Positions 1 through 13,145 of a stretch of DNA of 64,000 nt are shown here, piece by piece (within the stretch, counting starts at the first letter, position 1; the number at the start of each line of letters is the position of its first letter). Source of the DNA: Amia ocellicauda. Taxonomy: Eukaryota; Chordata; Actinopteri; Amiiformes; Amiidae. The stretch spans positions 7,605,676 through 7,669,675 of the forward strand of contig NC_089869.1 of NCBI RefSeq assembly GCF_036373705.1, given 5' to 3'. The position numbers and the translations under genes are program-made. The notes beneath the pieces are model-generated. The model ran no database searches, was not told where the DNA came from, and saw only the letters and a program-made list of their open reading frames with translations.

Positions 1-561
1 CAGAAATTGAACTTGAATTTGTATTTGAGGATAGGCATGGTTTTATTAGCAGCCACTAGAGGACACTGTTTCCTATTACTTGGAAATCTACTGTTTTATG
101 CTGTATGCTAAAATTTATACTCTCTTGTATTGCTATAACTGTTAAAGTAATATACCTATCATTTCACTGTATTTATTTATTATAATTGTTTCACCAAACT
201 GACCAGAATTAAAAACTGATAAGTTATTATACTAAGTGCACTCAACTTCCATTTGGGCATACTTTCAAATCTGATGGCTGCAAACACATAACTGTTGCTT
301 CATGCAAACTGCAGCGATAAAAGTGAATGCACTACACTTTAAATATGAAGACATGTGAATTCAACAGGATTCTCATATATTATACATGACATTAAAAACA
401 GAATGAGGGTTGCACTTTAAGTAGCTGTTCATGATTAATCACACTAATAAGTCAACTGAATCGAATTATGATAATCCTTTAGTTCTAATACATTTCTCCC
501 TACTGATGGATTCAACTGAAGAAATATGATTTCAGAAACAGCTTTTACCATCTGTATTTAG

Positions 562-3500
562 AAACTCGTGGAGGATAATTTGACACGGTTGGTGGAGAAG
601 CGCCAAGCCGCAGAAGAATCAATGAGGGGATTGGAGTGTTTGTTTAGCGAGACCGCGGTGAGTAATGCACAAACAATTCCACCTGTTCACATCCTAAATT
701 ATTAATTTACCCTCTCACCGAGACAAAATGATCCATTAACAGGCCAGGCTGTCAGATGTAAATACTCACATAATGAACACCTGTAAGTGGCTTTTGTTTT
801 GCCTAAACAGTTTGGGGAGTTTTAATAAGCAAATAGGCCAGTCTCCCAGCACCAGAGATATCTGAGGTGGCACACAACTTTTAAACCTCTTTCTTCCTCC
901 AGTAATTAAAGAATCAAATCTCCTTCAAGGTAACCTTTAGGCACACATTCACAGGTGATAATTCCAGCTACCATAAGGCTTTGCAGGACAGAGACCATCC
1001 CCCATGCACAGATATCACTGAAACTTGGGCATGATGTGCTTATGAATTATGGAAGTGTCAAGACTCTCCAGAGCCGATGTGTTCAAAATGTGCAAATAAG
1101 CAGTGAGACTCATGCAGTGATCTTAGAGAATTGAAGACAGGTCATGACAGGATCCCCATCGCTGGCAGCTTACAGTTCTGAGACTTGGAAATTCAACTTC
1201 TTTACTCTAGGTCTTCTGCAACTGATCTCTCCAGGTTATTCAAAAAACAAGAACCACAGGGTCTTGGAATATTAAATAATGTATCTATATGTGAGTTGAC
1301 TGTGTCAGAAGGTTGTCACAATAATTTTGGTCCTAAGGGGAAAGGTATAGCTTTTTATGTGAACGGTACTGAAAATGCATTGGCCACTGAAATTTAAGAC
1401 ATACATTTAGTGTTTAGTTTCAATTGAGTTGTACTGATATTTCCACACACAACAAAAAATGTAGTGTCCCACAGATTTTTCCCCCCAGCCTTATATTACA
1501 TGAAATGAACTCCAAACTAAAACATAGGTGGACATGTTTTCGTATTATGTTTGAGAACATTAGACTCTTGGAATAAGAGAATAATCGATATACTGTCGGC
1601 ATTTCTCTGCTGATCTGATCATAAACGTTTTCTAAAAGTCCCACAGATTCCTTCATTTGTGTGTAGATTTTCGGCTTCTCTTATTGTTTCAAATTAATTA
1701 CATGTGGGACAAATAATTTCAGTAATAAAACTTTATATACCAAATAGAAAGGCTACGATGCTGATGTGGCGGACTAGTGCTACCTAAACACATCAAAAGG
1801 GTAAAACTAAATGCCTACTTTTTTCCCCCCAAAATTGCTGTTACAGTCCCGGACAGCTGACTTTAGAGAAAGCATCCATGAAAAGTACAGCAGAATGAAA
1901 AAGCTGATCGAGGAAGATGAGCAGCTGATCATGAACATTTTGGAAGCTGAAGAAATGTATTCTCTGAAGCAGCTGGAGTGTAAAAAGGAGGCGGTGGAAT
2001 CTCAGATCAGGGAGACGGAAGTGCTAATGAATACCAGCAAGTCGCTCATGCAAGAACCAAACACTTTGACATTCCTACAGGTAAACACTTGCACATTTGT
2101 GCTGACAGGATAATTTCATAAGCATTTAAGTCCCTGTACATTTTTTAATATTTATTCTAGTATGTGCAGTTTAAAAAAATAACAATCTGGGATTTAAAAT
2201 AGTGGAGCAAATTGGACTGATGATTTGCTCCACTATTTTAAATCCCAGATTGTTATTTTTATTTTGTTATGCGCTTTTTAATATTACAACAAGAGGGCAG
2301 CAAAAACCTGCCAAACTGTACAGCCAGTTTTAGTAGCTGAGGAAATAACTACTTTCCCTACTATCTGGAAAATTGCTAATCTAACATAATAAAAAGAAAA
2401 TTCAAGGTTAAAATAATAATTTGTTTTTACAGTATATATTTAATTTACCACTGTAGTTTAGTGATACTAGGATTCTTGTTTGTGAGCCCTCAGAAAAGAG
2501 GTTAACAATAGTCAGGGTGCTAGATCAAAAGCAATTTGCTAACCTCTTCAGTCCCCGAAGCACTTACAGTCGTCAGCTGGACTGCAGACAGTGGATATTT
2601 ATGATGTATAGTTATCATTCAAAGAGAAGTCACCATATACCACTTTTGAAAATACTTTTATGATCGGTATTGTTTAAAGTGCAGTTGAAATTAAATTACT
2701 TACTAAATACACTGACATAAAACAGGTTGGCCTTCTGGTTCATTTAAGACGTGAGTCAATACTTCCAATCTCAAACCCCCCATATATATGAATAAATAAA
2801 TGTTCCAATAGTAATTTGTGAATGTCGCATCTATCTTCTGCTTGCTAGTCTGGACTGTATCTGCATTGTGCTGATCATCGGACACTAAGCCTTTGCCTGG
2901 TGGAGAGGACTAATTAATCATTGTGCAGGATTTATTTTGGTGAGCGTGCATGAGACAACCAGAAAGTGCTCAGAGCAACACATGACCTATTTGTCCCACG
3001 TCAGAGTCATGCTTGTTACCAGTTACCGGTTCCGATAGCTTGGCTGTTCTGTTTTGTTGTCTATAAACTACACATGTCAACCTTAATGACATATCCACCT
3101 GTTTTGCAGCATGCCAAAGCTCATGGACTTGGGTAAGTAACAGTGCCCACATTTTTTTGAAGTGTGCGATCTATGTGTTCCATTTACCGCAAACTATAAG
3201 TCTGTGCTTGTCAAATAACCTGTCTGTTTCGTGTTTATTGAAAGCAAGGATCCAATATCTCCGGCATCTTCATGGTGTAGTATGGCGAAAGACAATGCTG
3301 AATCTGCAAAGTTTAAAACGGTAGAAAACCTAGTGGAGGAATTATCCAGCACTATATCGTGTCACCTCCCAAGAATGTGGAAATGTAAGTAGAGCACCTT
3401 GTAGGTTTGCTTTCAACAGAAGAATAAAGTCATGTGGTTTTCATTAGGTTTATAAGACCAGACCTGTGGGAAGAACAGTTCTAAGACCTTTATGTATGTG

Positions 3501-4707
3501 TGTATAAGACCTGATCAAAAAGAGGCGATGATGAGTTTATGAGACACAAGGAATGTGGTGTGTTGTATTTTTTGGCCACTTAGGGCTTCCATAAGATAAA
3601 TGAGAACCACACAGTCAGAGGAAAATAAGCATTTTGAAAAAGTAATGGACAGAAATGGAAAATAAATTAGCACCACAGTTAAAAGAAAAAACTTCCAACA
3701 TGCATGAGCTGAGTTAAATTGTCCATAAAGTTGACACTGACATGGCATTTTGGGAAATATGATCAAAAGAAGCTGCTCACCACAATGACTAAGGGATTTT
3801 AAATGGCAAATCAGATTTTGTGACATATTGCTGTGGCCTAGTGAATCCATAGTGTTATGTAATATATAGAAGGATAGTTCCCTAATATTACCCTGTAATT
3901 CACATCACGTGCAACTGAAGTCAGATTTTCTCATGATTTGTAGTTTTACTTCATTGTTCAGTAATTAAGGCAGAAAAAAACATTGACACAGTGTATTAGC
4001 CTAAATATTAAATAATACTATCAGCAAAATGTGGTTAACTTCAACGAAAATAATATAGGACTGCATGCCCAATAAACTGCATTGAAATTGTTTTGTTTTC
4101 TTTTTAATTCATGAAGATTTCCATGTCAATGATTGATCTTTTTTGATCCTCAGATTTCAGGAATGTTACCTTCAACCCTTACACAGCTCACCCTAAACTC
4201 AAGGTTTCTCAGAACAAGATGGAGGTCCGCTGGAGTAAACAGCCCCTTCAGCACAGTGACAACTCGGAGAGGTTTGACTCTCAGTACAGCGTTCTTGCAG
4301 AGAACAGTCTCACTGCTGGACGCCATTACTGGGAGGTCTTAGTGTATGACAAACCATACTGGCTGATCGGAATAGCTTATGCTTCAATGCCAAGAAAAGG
4401 TGGGAAAAACCTGAACTTTACCAATTTAGGGATGAACAAAGTTTCATGGTGTGTTTACCACAGCAATGGACAGTACTTGGCCTGCCATGACTCTCAAGAA
4501 ACAGTCCTGTCAGTTCAGGGGAAACTGGACAAGCTGGGTGTCTGGGTGGACATTGATAACCAAGTCCTGTCTTTCTACAATGCTGATACTCTAACTCAAC
4601 TCCATTCCTTCTCAGTTCAGTACTTGGAAGAGGTCTATCCAGTGTTCAACCCCTGCATTGACGTCAATGAGAAAAACTGCCAGCCCTTCACGCTATTTCA
4701 TCTCTGA
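562..4707 (+). CDS. TRIM-family E3 ligase-like protein, 3' part (coiled coil + PRY-SPRY), TRIM14-like
   Basis: Five exons join in frame: 562-657 (96 nt), 1847-2080 (234 nt), 3110-3132 (23 nt), 3246-3385 (140 nt) and 4154-4707, total 1047 nt or 348 aa plus TGA. All have AG acceptors and GT donors (gtgagt, gtaaac, gtaagt, gtaagt). The 96/231-234/23-nt series is the hallmark exon structure of TRIM genes. The first two exons encode a charged coiled coil (for example KKLIEEDEQLIMNILEAEE). The last encodes PRY (VTFNPYTAHPKL) and SPRY (TAGRHYWEV, WCVYHSNGQY, LGVWVDIDNQVLSFYNADTL, YPVFNP). The RING and B-box exon must lie left of the window, so catalytic ability cannot be judged. Known family role: ubiquitin ligation or scaffolding in antiviral and inflammatory signalling, in the cytoplasm. 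The SPRY wording resembles TRIM14 as I remember it, but paralogue assignment is uncertain because fish TRIM genes are heavily expanded. Confidence 0.9.
2175..2260. repeat. Perfect 38-bp inverted repeat (long hairpin) in a TRIM intron
   Basis: Arms 2175-2212 and 2223-2260 are exact reverse complements around a 10-nt loop (2213-2222). The hairpin sits 95 nt after the 234-nt exon. No terminal motif or target duplication identifies it as a known transposon. A recent local inverted duplication, a foldback element or a hairpin RNA precursor would all fit. Confidence 0.9.
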
Positions 4708-5230
4708 GATGTTTTACAGATATGAATTCACAAACTCACAAACTACAGCATAATCCACAGATCTCTGGTATCACATTGGTTGTTCTGGTCTCCCTGTGAC
4801 CTGTGAAAGAATGAATGCTTGGGCCTCATTTTGTATACATTGAGCTGATGTATTCGTTTATGCCAATTGCCAGGTCTCTGCCTGCAAATGCATTTTAAAG
4901 CTGTTCAAATAATAACTCTCTGTGTGAAGGCCTGTGCAAGCCAAGAATGCAGGGTTATCCACAAGCTGTCACATCCCAATGGGACAGGATTCCATCCATT
5001 GCAGATGCAGGCCTGAGCACACCCATTTTTCCCTGTTGCACACGAAAAAGATGGCAAAAAACTAATATAGTCTATGTATTTCCCACAATCAAAGTCTAGG
5101 ATTGTCAGAAAATTTTAGTCCTTGATGAATCCTTGCTTCTTCCTATATCTGTTTTTTGGCGCTATAGTGCTCAAGGCAGAGACTTTCTAAACAATTGTGA
5201 GAATGATTTACATGTGTGATTAAGATATAA

Positions 5231-5236
5231 AATAAA
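5231..5236 (+). other. Poly(A) signal of the TRIM gene (AATAAA)
   Basis: First AATAAA downstream of the SPRY stop codon, giving a 3' UTR of about 550 nt from 4708. Inferred from position only. Confidence 0.5.
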
Positions 5237-5259
5237 TACATTACATTATACTCAATTTT

Positions 5260-6290
5260 CTTGCCATTTAATCATTGAATGTCTCTACATTCATTTACAC
5301 TTTTAATATTCTAAACAGTCCATTATTTTATTTAGATACATTATATTTGTTATCAGTGCCAGAGGATAAACACTCTTCTACACCCTCACCCTCCACCCAC
5401 ATCTCTTTTTTTCCTGCTGTTCATTCAGTCAACCACATCTTGTGCTAGCGTTCACATAAATAACCGCACAGAGTCATTATTAAGCAGAAAAACGTGTGGT
5501 TCTAGCGGTAACTCCTTGCTGATTAGTTTGGATAGAGCAGAGGTCACATGACCCCAGAACATAAACAACATCTGGGCATGTATGAAAGTGCCAGGAACAC
5601 ATAAACAGCAGGGTCTGCAGAGTGGACTCAAGATGGTGCCCATAAGAAGGCTCATACAAGGCATCAAATAGATCAATTTAAATCAGTAAGTTGGTGGCTG
5701 GGATTTCTCAAGGCTCCAAATGTGTTTCCCAAGTAAATGGCCCATTCTTATATACAGAACTGATTTGCTGAAGCCAATAGGTTTATTCCCACACAATGGG
5801 AGTCAAAATGCCATGTAAAACACAACAGATGCAATCTCCTAATGTACATTATGGTCATTTTGTCTTGTTTTCATAATATATTGTGCGGAGTGCTGCAAAA
5901 CATCTCGCCAACATGCAGCATAAATCATGTCTTCTCGAGGAGGAGACTACAGCAAACTGAACAGACGTGTTTTCTGAGGAATTTGGCATATTCAATTATT
6001 TTGTAAATAAATTAGGAACGATAGTGGATGTTTGACATGTATTATTTTGGGTTAGTCATCTTTTGGGAAAAGCACCCTTGCTGTCTGTCACTGGAACACA
6101 AAAGGATTGTACCAAAATTTGAAATGTACCATTTACTCACTGAGGAGTACAGCAAGCCATACATTCAAACCATTTGAGAAACAGATGTACTTGTTTGGTA
6201 TGCAGATTCTGAAATAACTGAAAACTGAAAAAAAACAAAATTCAGAGTCCTGTCGCATCAGGGCCAGTGGAGACTGATCTGCTGGCTGGA
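5260..6290. other. Non-coding stretch after the TRIM gene
   Basis: No coding exon, transposon end or clear regulatory signature seen. ORFs here are short and have no recognisable domains. Confidence 0.6.
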
Positions 6291-6296
6291 TGACAC

Positions 6297-6475
6297 TGCA
6301 GCTGCATTCCAGGCTTTGACTGCTTCGTCTATCAACCAATCAGACACCTAGGTGAGGGCAGGGGGGCCTGATTGGCTGATGGAATGGAATGAGAATGCAG
6401 TTGAATTCCAAACTCTCATTGTTTGATCAGTCAGCCAATCAGACACCCAGGGGATATCCCTCAGTCCCTATAAAA
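6297..6475 (+). promoter_or_regulatory. Promoter-like segment: duplicated CCAAT units followed by a TATA box
   Basis: Two imperfect 53-nt direct repeats (6297-6349 and 6396-6448), 99 bp apart, each end in CCAATCAGACACC. An inverted CCAAT (attgg) lies between them at 6371-6375. A TATAAAA box lies at 6469-6475, about 30 nt after the second CCAAT. This spacing is typical of a pol II core promoter reading right, with a start predicted near 6500. No protein-coding ORF follows, so a non-coding or rapidly evolving transcript is implied if the promoter is active. Confidence 0.4.
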
Positions 6476-7507
6476 GTGGTCTTCAAGAGCATTGATGTTT
6501 AATGCTAAAGCTTTGTGGGCAGTTAATGGTTGGTTTATGGTTTTTAGTGGTTTTAAAATCAAAATTCATTTTAGGCTTTCTGTTAAGCCTGCTATGGAGG
6601 TTCTAAAACCCTTATGCTTCCTCCTATTAACTCTTTAGGGTAGCTTTAGTCTGTTCTAGATCAGCCTTACTGAAGCCAGTGTCATTGGAAGTGGTCATCT
6701 AGCATCTGATGAATCCTTGTGTGGAGGCCAGCCAATGCGGGAGAACTGCAGGTCCCCATCCCCCCGGCTCTGTGACAGGAGCTACTGGTAAGGTCTATTA
6801 AGTTGAACACTTGTACATTGTTGGTTTTCCTAATCTCTTCCTCCTCCTCCTCCTCCTCCTCCTCCTCCTCCTCCAGAGGCAGACTAAACTAAACAGTTTC
6901 TTGAATGTGACAAGTGGTTAGGGTGGCTGATCCCTGCAGCATTTCCTCTGCCAAGTGGTGCAGAGTGGTGTGTGGAGGCCAGCCTTGCCTATGGTCAAAC
7001 TGTGGTTATCCCTTGGAGGCAGGAGTTACCAGCAGTCCCCAAACTGGATTTCTTGCCCAATACCAGGCGTTGCAGGTGCTTCATACATGATTTGTCAGGG
7101 AAGACCGTTGATCTCTTCAATGAACAAAGTTCACCTGGCTTGTTCTAGTTGTGCTGAAGGTTTTGAGTCTAGAACTACACTTTAAGATTGTGCCGATCCA
7201 AGCCTAACTGGGAAGAGCGTCCATCCAAAGGCGAACCTGCCCCTTTCCTTCTACACTGCCTCAGCAACTGCTGACTTTGCCCAACCCATGAACTTGACCT
7301 ACTGGAACATTCCCCACTTGTGTGGTACATTTTGTTTGCTGCCTTTTTCGAGTAGCATTCACTTGGTAGATTAATTTTAAGTTCTGTATAGAGCTGCGAT
7401 TGGGCATCTGTCTTGTGCCTTAAACTTAAAGGTACAATCTGCATTTGTAAAGTTTCCACTATTTTGAACTCTGTAGGCTTTTCTTTTAAAAGTTAATCTT
7501 AATGTGT

Positions 7508-7600
7508 TTCTTGGTAGACTCCCTTATCCAGGATGACTTGCGGGTTACATGCGCAATGCAAAAGTGCAATATAATAATACAAAATGTATAAGCATAAATT
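7508..7600 (+). repeat. Fish-type SINE / LINE-tail fragment
   Basis: Contains the motif family ttggtagactcccttatcca ggatgacttgc, a degenerate version of the 'ggcagacgcccttatccagggcgacttac' module common in ray-finned-fish SINEs. The rest of the element is not recognisable. Confidence 0.5.
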
Positions 7601-8384
7601 GAAGAGTATATGTAATTCATGTAAAATACAAATCATGAAGCATAGTTCCAATAGGTAAGGTAGGTCCTGCAATTTTAATTTGCTTGAATGCTTGGTTACC
7701 TAGCCTTTGTTCTGATGGAAGTTGACTTACAGCTGCTCCTCTCCCCCAAAGAGGTTGACTACAGATAGTGGGGCTGCTGCTTTACTCCCTCATCCAGTTA
7801 ATGCCTTACAGAATCGGAGGGTGTGCAGAGACCATCCCTGCACAGTAGGAGCTGCAGATTTCCCCCTTAATATCTTCATTTCTTGGTAAATGAGGTAGGT
7901 GACCTTGGCAATGTGAATTGGCCTCCTAGTCAAGAGAAATGTAGAGACGAGCAGGGGAGGGACGAAGAAAGGAGTGAGACCGGTTCTGGAAATGTATCTG
8001 CTTATTGCAAAGTGTCCTTTGGTTTGCATTTCTAAATGTCGGTTCTTGCAGTGATCTGATGTCTTGAATTATGCTTTTGTTACTGTATATAAACTGCTTG
8101 GTCCTGCCTGTGTGCAGAGCTCTTGATCTGTCAGAAGAAACTATCAGACTGCCTTTTGATTTCTCTCCCTGCAATTGTTTGTAATAAAGCATCTTGACGG
8201 ACTTCAAGCTAAACAAAGGTGAAGTTTGTTCTTCCACACCAGCAGTCTCTCAGCTTGACTTTGTATTGGTTACGCTACTGTAAATATCTAACTTGTGCTC
8301 TTGTAGATCCTCCTTGTAGGAGTCCTGGACTTTCTATGCCAACACTTCCCTTGAGGTGGTAATGCTTGCCCCCTAATGGGAGAA

Positions 8385-8403
8385 CTTTTTTTTTTTTTTT
8401 TTT
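8385..8403. repeat. Poly(T) tract
   Basis: An uninterrupted T run of about 18 nt. It could be an antisense poly(A) tail of a retrocopy, but no copy is recognisable beside it. Confidence 0.8.
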
Positions 8404-8499
8404 GTCCCACCCCTCCACTGGAATTTCATACAAGCTAGATTGTTGTGATTTGATTTAAATGTCTTTATGCTTACAATAAAGATTCAAACTGCCTCTATG

Positions 8500-11400
8500 G
8501 ATTCAACTTAAGCATTCTTGCTGGTGCTTGCCATGACTCCCCTCAAGCAGATGTCCCATGGAAACGGAAACGCCAACCGATGACACACGACCTCTTAATG
8601 CACACATCCTGAACTGTATTGCATAACAAAGAACATGATCATGCTAGCCCCTTCCCTCACCACCCAACCTGTCTCTGTGGGGTGAACTCCCTGGAAGTAA
8701 AGGCTTTTGATGTTCAGGATGTACAGCTGTTTTTTCTAAATGGTATTTTGAAGGATTGGGGTCTTGACTTCCTCTCTTCTAGGAAGGGCTAAGGTTTTCT
8801 ACAAGCCATCCTTCATTAGGTAGTTATTTTTGATCTGGGATTGAGTAGCCTAGGATTGGGGTCTCAAGGCTTCACTTTCTGATCCTTCTGTTAATTGCAG
8901 CTATTGACCTCTTGTTCCTTGTGACTTTTTTTTTTTTACTGCTTTCTAGAAAATTTGTATTTTCCGCTCATAAGTGGTGAAGGCCAAGCAATGGTATGAG
9001 GAGTTCCATTTTTTTAGCTCCAATCTATTGAAGTTTTGTTCTGCACTTTTTAATTTTAAACCCTTTCATGCCAATTCTTTAGAATCAGGGTATTTAAAAT
9101 CTAAAGCTAGGAATGTACACATTCCATAATACTTGGAAGCAATGGTTATATTTTGTAATGCATGAGTCAATTATAGTTGACAAGGCAAGCTGTGTACACT
9201 AGCGAGTCATTTGTTTACATAACATTTTGCCATGCGTTTGTTCAATATTACTGAGCCATGGGGACCACTTTGTTTTATTAGATGGAAGACAAAACAAGGG
9301 CTAATCTTATTAACACTGTAAAACATCTGTGCACAGTGGCTTCTTTTATGTGTATTGTGAAACTAATTTGATAGAACTAGTGACCCGAAATTTCTCAGAA
9401 ATAAAATGTATATATATTTGAATGGTAGATGTTTATATATTTTTTTTGAAGATTACATTTGAATGTGTTGCAGAACCAAACTGTTCCACAGAGTGATTCA
9501 ACTATTGACCGTGTTGAGATGAACAGATGTTCTGTTGATTAAACAACTCTGTTGGAAGAAATGAGTGCAAATGATTCACCTGGTGAGAGAGGCAAGGAAG
9601 TCTTTGAGCACATTTTTGGGGGTTTATCTGGCTCTACTCCAAGATGAATCGCTTTCCTTCGTCTATTCCCACTTTGCTGATTTAATCCACTAATCTCTTC
9701 TTTTCTACTGCAAATGTCAATCAACCTACTGTGTCCTTCTATTCCCTCCCTATAAGAATCCATCTAAACGGGTAATTGTTCTGTGTATCACTCGGGGAAT
9801 GTTTTCAATTGGCCTACATTCTACTGTCTAATACATTGAAAACTGTTCTGCTTTTGAGCTTAGTGTTAGCATTAAAATTAAAAAAGTGCCTATGGAAGAA
9901 CAGAGGATAAGACACCATATTTAAACTTCAAAAATACTCTATATGGATTATAGGCATAAACTTAAAAATCATTTGCAAATCTTTTCCTTATGCAAAGAAT
10001 ATACGTAATTTCCTATATTTGTATGATTGTGCTTTCATGTACAACCAAGCCCAGTGAAACGGATTACTTTACCATCTCCATTTTACTTAGTGATATAGTG
10101 AATGAATTTCCATTGTGCACGCATCATAAATCACCATAAACCTTAACAGCTATTAGTCTGTCAGCCGCTCTGTTTTTTTCAACTTTGCTAAATTGATATT
10201 TTAATTTGTGCAATGTGAATTTTAATTTTGTACAATAACTATGGTATTTTATGATCCTTTTATTGTGGTCTTTTATTGGTACCAAGATATTGTAAACTGA
10301 TCAACTTAAGAAACACAACCACAACTTGCTAACGGCTTGCATTGAATGGTTATGAGGGAAGTCTGAGGGGAGGGGAGGGGGTTCCCAGATTTTTGGAATT
10401 TGATTAGCCAACACATGTTTCCTGGAAACCTGTTGCCTTTTACATTTTCCAGCTGAGGTAATGGACTTCAGCAGCTGGGCTGAATTAGGACATGTAAGTA
10501 TAGCCTCAAGGTAGAGCTAGAACATGTGGGCTCTCTATGGAGATGGCGGGAAAACCTCTGCAGAAGATGAGAACCAAACCGTAGACGGATAAGACCAAAA
10601 CACCCACGGCAGCATGTGTAAGCCCTGAAAGCATATTTTTTCCCTCTCTTCTTTTGAAAGGATTGAGGACATTAGGGAGTCACTTACAGTTGGAGTGTTC
10701 TCCACATGACCCGTGTGTGCTTGAGTCTAATGGCTGTTTCTTCACCCCTTTTCCTGTGCAGTGCAGCTTGGTGGGTTTCCTCCCCAGTCTCCTGATTTAT
10801 CCTCCCAGGCTGCTTCAAGACATTAGCTTTGGCTGCTGTGATGTATTATTGATGCGGTGTTTCGTCACTGGCTTTATCTTTCTTTACCCATTTGTGGTGC
10901 AAGGGATGTAGTCTTCCTCCTTCCTCTTTTTGTTGTCAAAGGCACTCCCTTGTGATCCCCTCACAAGCTCTAATTATGGCTTCAAAGTATCAGCACAAGA
11001 AAGCGTACACTGAGCAGTGAATCCCCAATCCCTTTGATACCACTGTTATTCCTTCAAGTGAACTTTTAAGATTACCGTCAATGAACTATGGGATTTTGTT
11101 TATTGATGTCTGTTATGTATTATGTATCTGAAACAAAAAGGGATAAAGCGTATTTGGCCCGTCATAAACTGGCACGGCTGGCGCTCCTCACAAGCTAGGG
11201 GGACGGTTCTGCTGGAGGTCTGTCTTGAAGTGTCAGCTGATTGTCATTCTCAAGTCTGCATGCACGTGTTGCAGGCGCTGCGGCTGAGGCTTAATACATC
11301 AGTGAGAATAAAATGTTTGATTTGCACTGTCATGGGCATCAACGCTAGCAGATGAAATTGCCTACTCTACAAATTGCACCATTGCACTTGCACAAAGGCC

Positions 11401-11690
11401 AATTTTGGTGGAGAAAGACTTTAAAAATCACAAACCATATTGTTTTATATTTGTCTCGTATATAAAACTGTTAGGTGTCTTTGGCCAAACTGAATGCAAT
11501 CACCACCATTTAAGTTGAATTTAAATCGCAGACTGTGCTTAGTAAGTCGTAGTTTTGCTCTGGTACTGACCTTCCTGCATGTTCCATATCTGAGTGTTTG
11601 TACAGTTCATGTCTTACATTTGTCATGGTAACCAACCCTATCAGGAAAACAAATTCTATTTAAGACTTTCCAAAGGAAGGAGGGAAGTGA
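8500..11690. other. Non-coding intergenic stretch
   Basis: No recognisable exon, transposon or RNA gene. Only short chance ORFs are present. Confidence 0.55.
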
Positions 11691-11924
11691 AGCAGTTTAT
11701 TGCACCACATTTTGCACATTGCGTGAAGTTTACATAACCCTGTGTCACTAAACCTAAACCTTTACAGAATATTTTCAGAAAAAAAAAAAAGTAAGTGGAG
11801 AGATGGCAATTTCAGCTCTATATAATATCCAATAAGTCTGAAAAAAATAAAAGGGAAACCAAGGTGCAGTGTCCATATATACCTAATTAAAATACAAATC
11901 CAATTAAGTTCTTTGTATCAGAGT

Positions 11925-13145
11925 CTCTTTATTGTGGAGTTACAACATGTGTTAACTATACCATTAAACTGGGACGGGACAGCTTTCTGGTGTAAACAAA
12001 GCAAATAGCCATTTGTCTATTTTTCCCTTTTCTAGCAGGGGAAAACCATTTCCTTGGCAACAGGGATTGGAGAGTTAATTAAAAGGGTATGCACTCTGAA
12101 ACATTGAGAGCAGCAACCCCGTCAGATCTCCAGAAGGCAACGGAAGTCATCTCGAGGTTTTCCAAAGGGAGGCGGCAAGGGCTTTGAATTTTTAGCTGGT
12201 ATGAATTAAATATTTGCAACTTTTTGGAAAGCCACAGAGGAGCACATTGTTTGGTATTTTTAGACGGTCTTTAAGTCTTAATGGAAAGAGAATATCCTTC
12301 AATATCCATCTCCAGAGGCCACTCCTCCAAACAATAGCCTTATTATATAGTGTCTGCTGGCATGCTTTTTCCTTCTCTAAATTCTCTTTTTGTCTACATA
12401 TATCTGGAGAGGGGGGCTCTAAATTTACCCTTAAATCTCTTTGACTGTCATCTCCCCCCACCCCTCCAGTCGCCACGAGAGGCTTGTTCTCTGTAGTGCA
12501 CATGTAACTTTACACCCCCCCCGCGTGCCCCTCTAGATCAAAGCTCCCTCAAACTATAGCAGAAGACTTTCCATTAGTGCCGCAGTTATTCACGGATTCT
12601 GTGCAACAGAAAACAACAGCACATGCAGACCAGGGACAGCGGTGCGCCTTTGGTGTTCCTCTCCCCTCCAAAAGCAGCGAGAGGCAACTGGCATGTCCTT
12701 ACATGGAGCCTGTTTGGCCACATCTCAGGACAGTGTTACCATTAGCAACAGCTTGACATAAAAGGAGAAAAAAACAAGGACTTCAAATAAATAAGAATGT
12801 CTTGGTGTGAAAGTGTCAAGCACGCAAGCCAAAAAAAAAAAAATCATATTGGTTTCTATAAACAAACAGCATAACAAATCTGACAAAAATCAGACGGTAA
12901 ACGCAAAACTGAACGATCTGGCATTGTGTTTCATGACATTAATGTTGCTAGTTGTAGGTGCTGAGTAAAAGCCAATGTCCACTGCTTCCCAAGGTGACAA
13001 AAAAGACATTTGTAACGTGAGACCAGTATTGCAGTGGTGACCCCCCGGACGATGACAAAGCACTGGATCTAAATGACCAATTTCAGTGCCCCGCCCAAAA
13101 ATAGAAAACCTTTGAAGATAGTTCACCTTTTCAGAAAACATTAAT
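11925..13145 (-). other. Possible 3' UTR-like block of an unseen minus-strand transcript
   Basis: On the minus strand an AATAAA lies at about 11925-11930. The preceding kilobase is less AT-rich than its surroundings and contains open but unrecognised minus-strand reading frames (12890-13141, 12192-12503). It lies downstream, on the minus strand, of the CpG-dense patch at 15.7-15.9 kb. No protein family is recognisable. Linking the two is inference only. Confidence 0.15.

Larger units (their letters stand above)
6500..8490 (+). ncRNA. Candidate non-coding transcription unit with an 89-nt intron
   Basis: Downstream of the TATA box at 6469 there is a compact intron-like unit, 6788-6876. It has a GTAAGG donor, a branch-like TTCCTAAT, a long (TCC)n pyrimidine tract (about 6839-6874) and a CAG/AGG acceptor. 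AATAAA signals lie at 8183-8188 and 8475-8480. No ORF longer than about 100 codons or with a recognisable domain is present. Everything beyond the motifs is inference; chance is a real alternative. Confidence 0.25.

Noticed and set aside
10654..10911. 85-codon plus-strand ORF
   Set aside because: Cys/Phe/Leu-rich composition with no domain or splice context; treated as chance.
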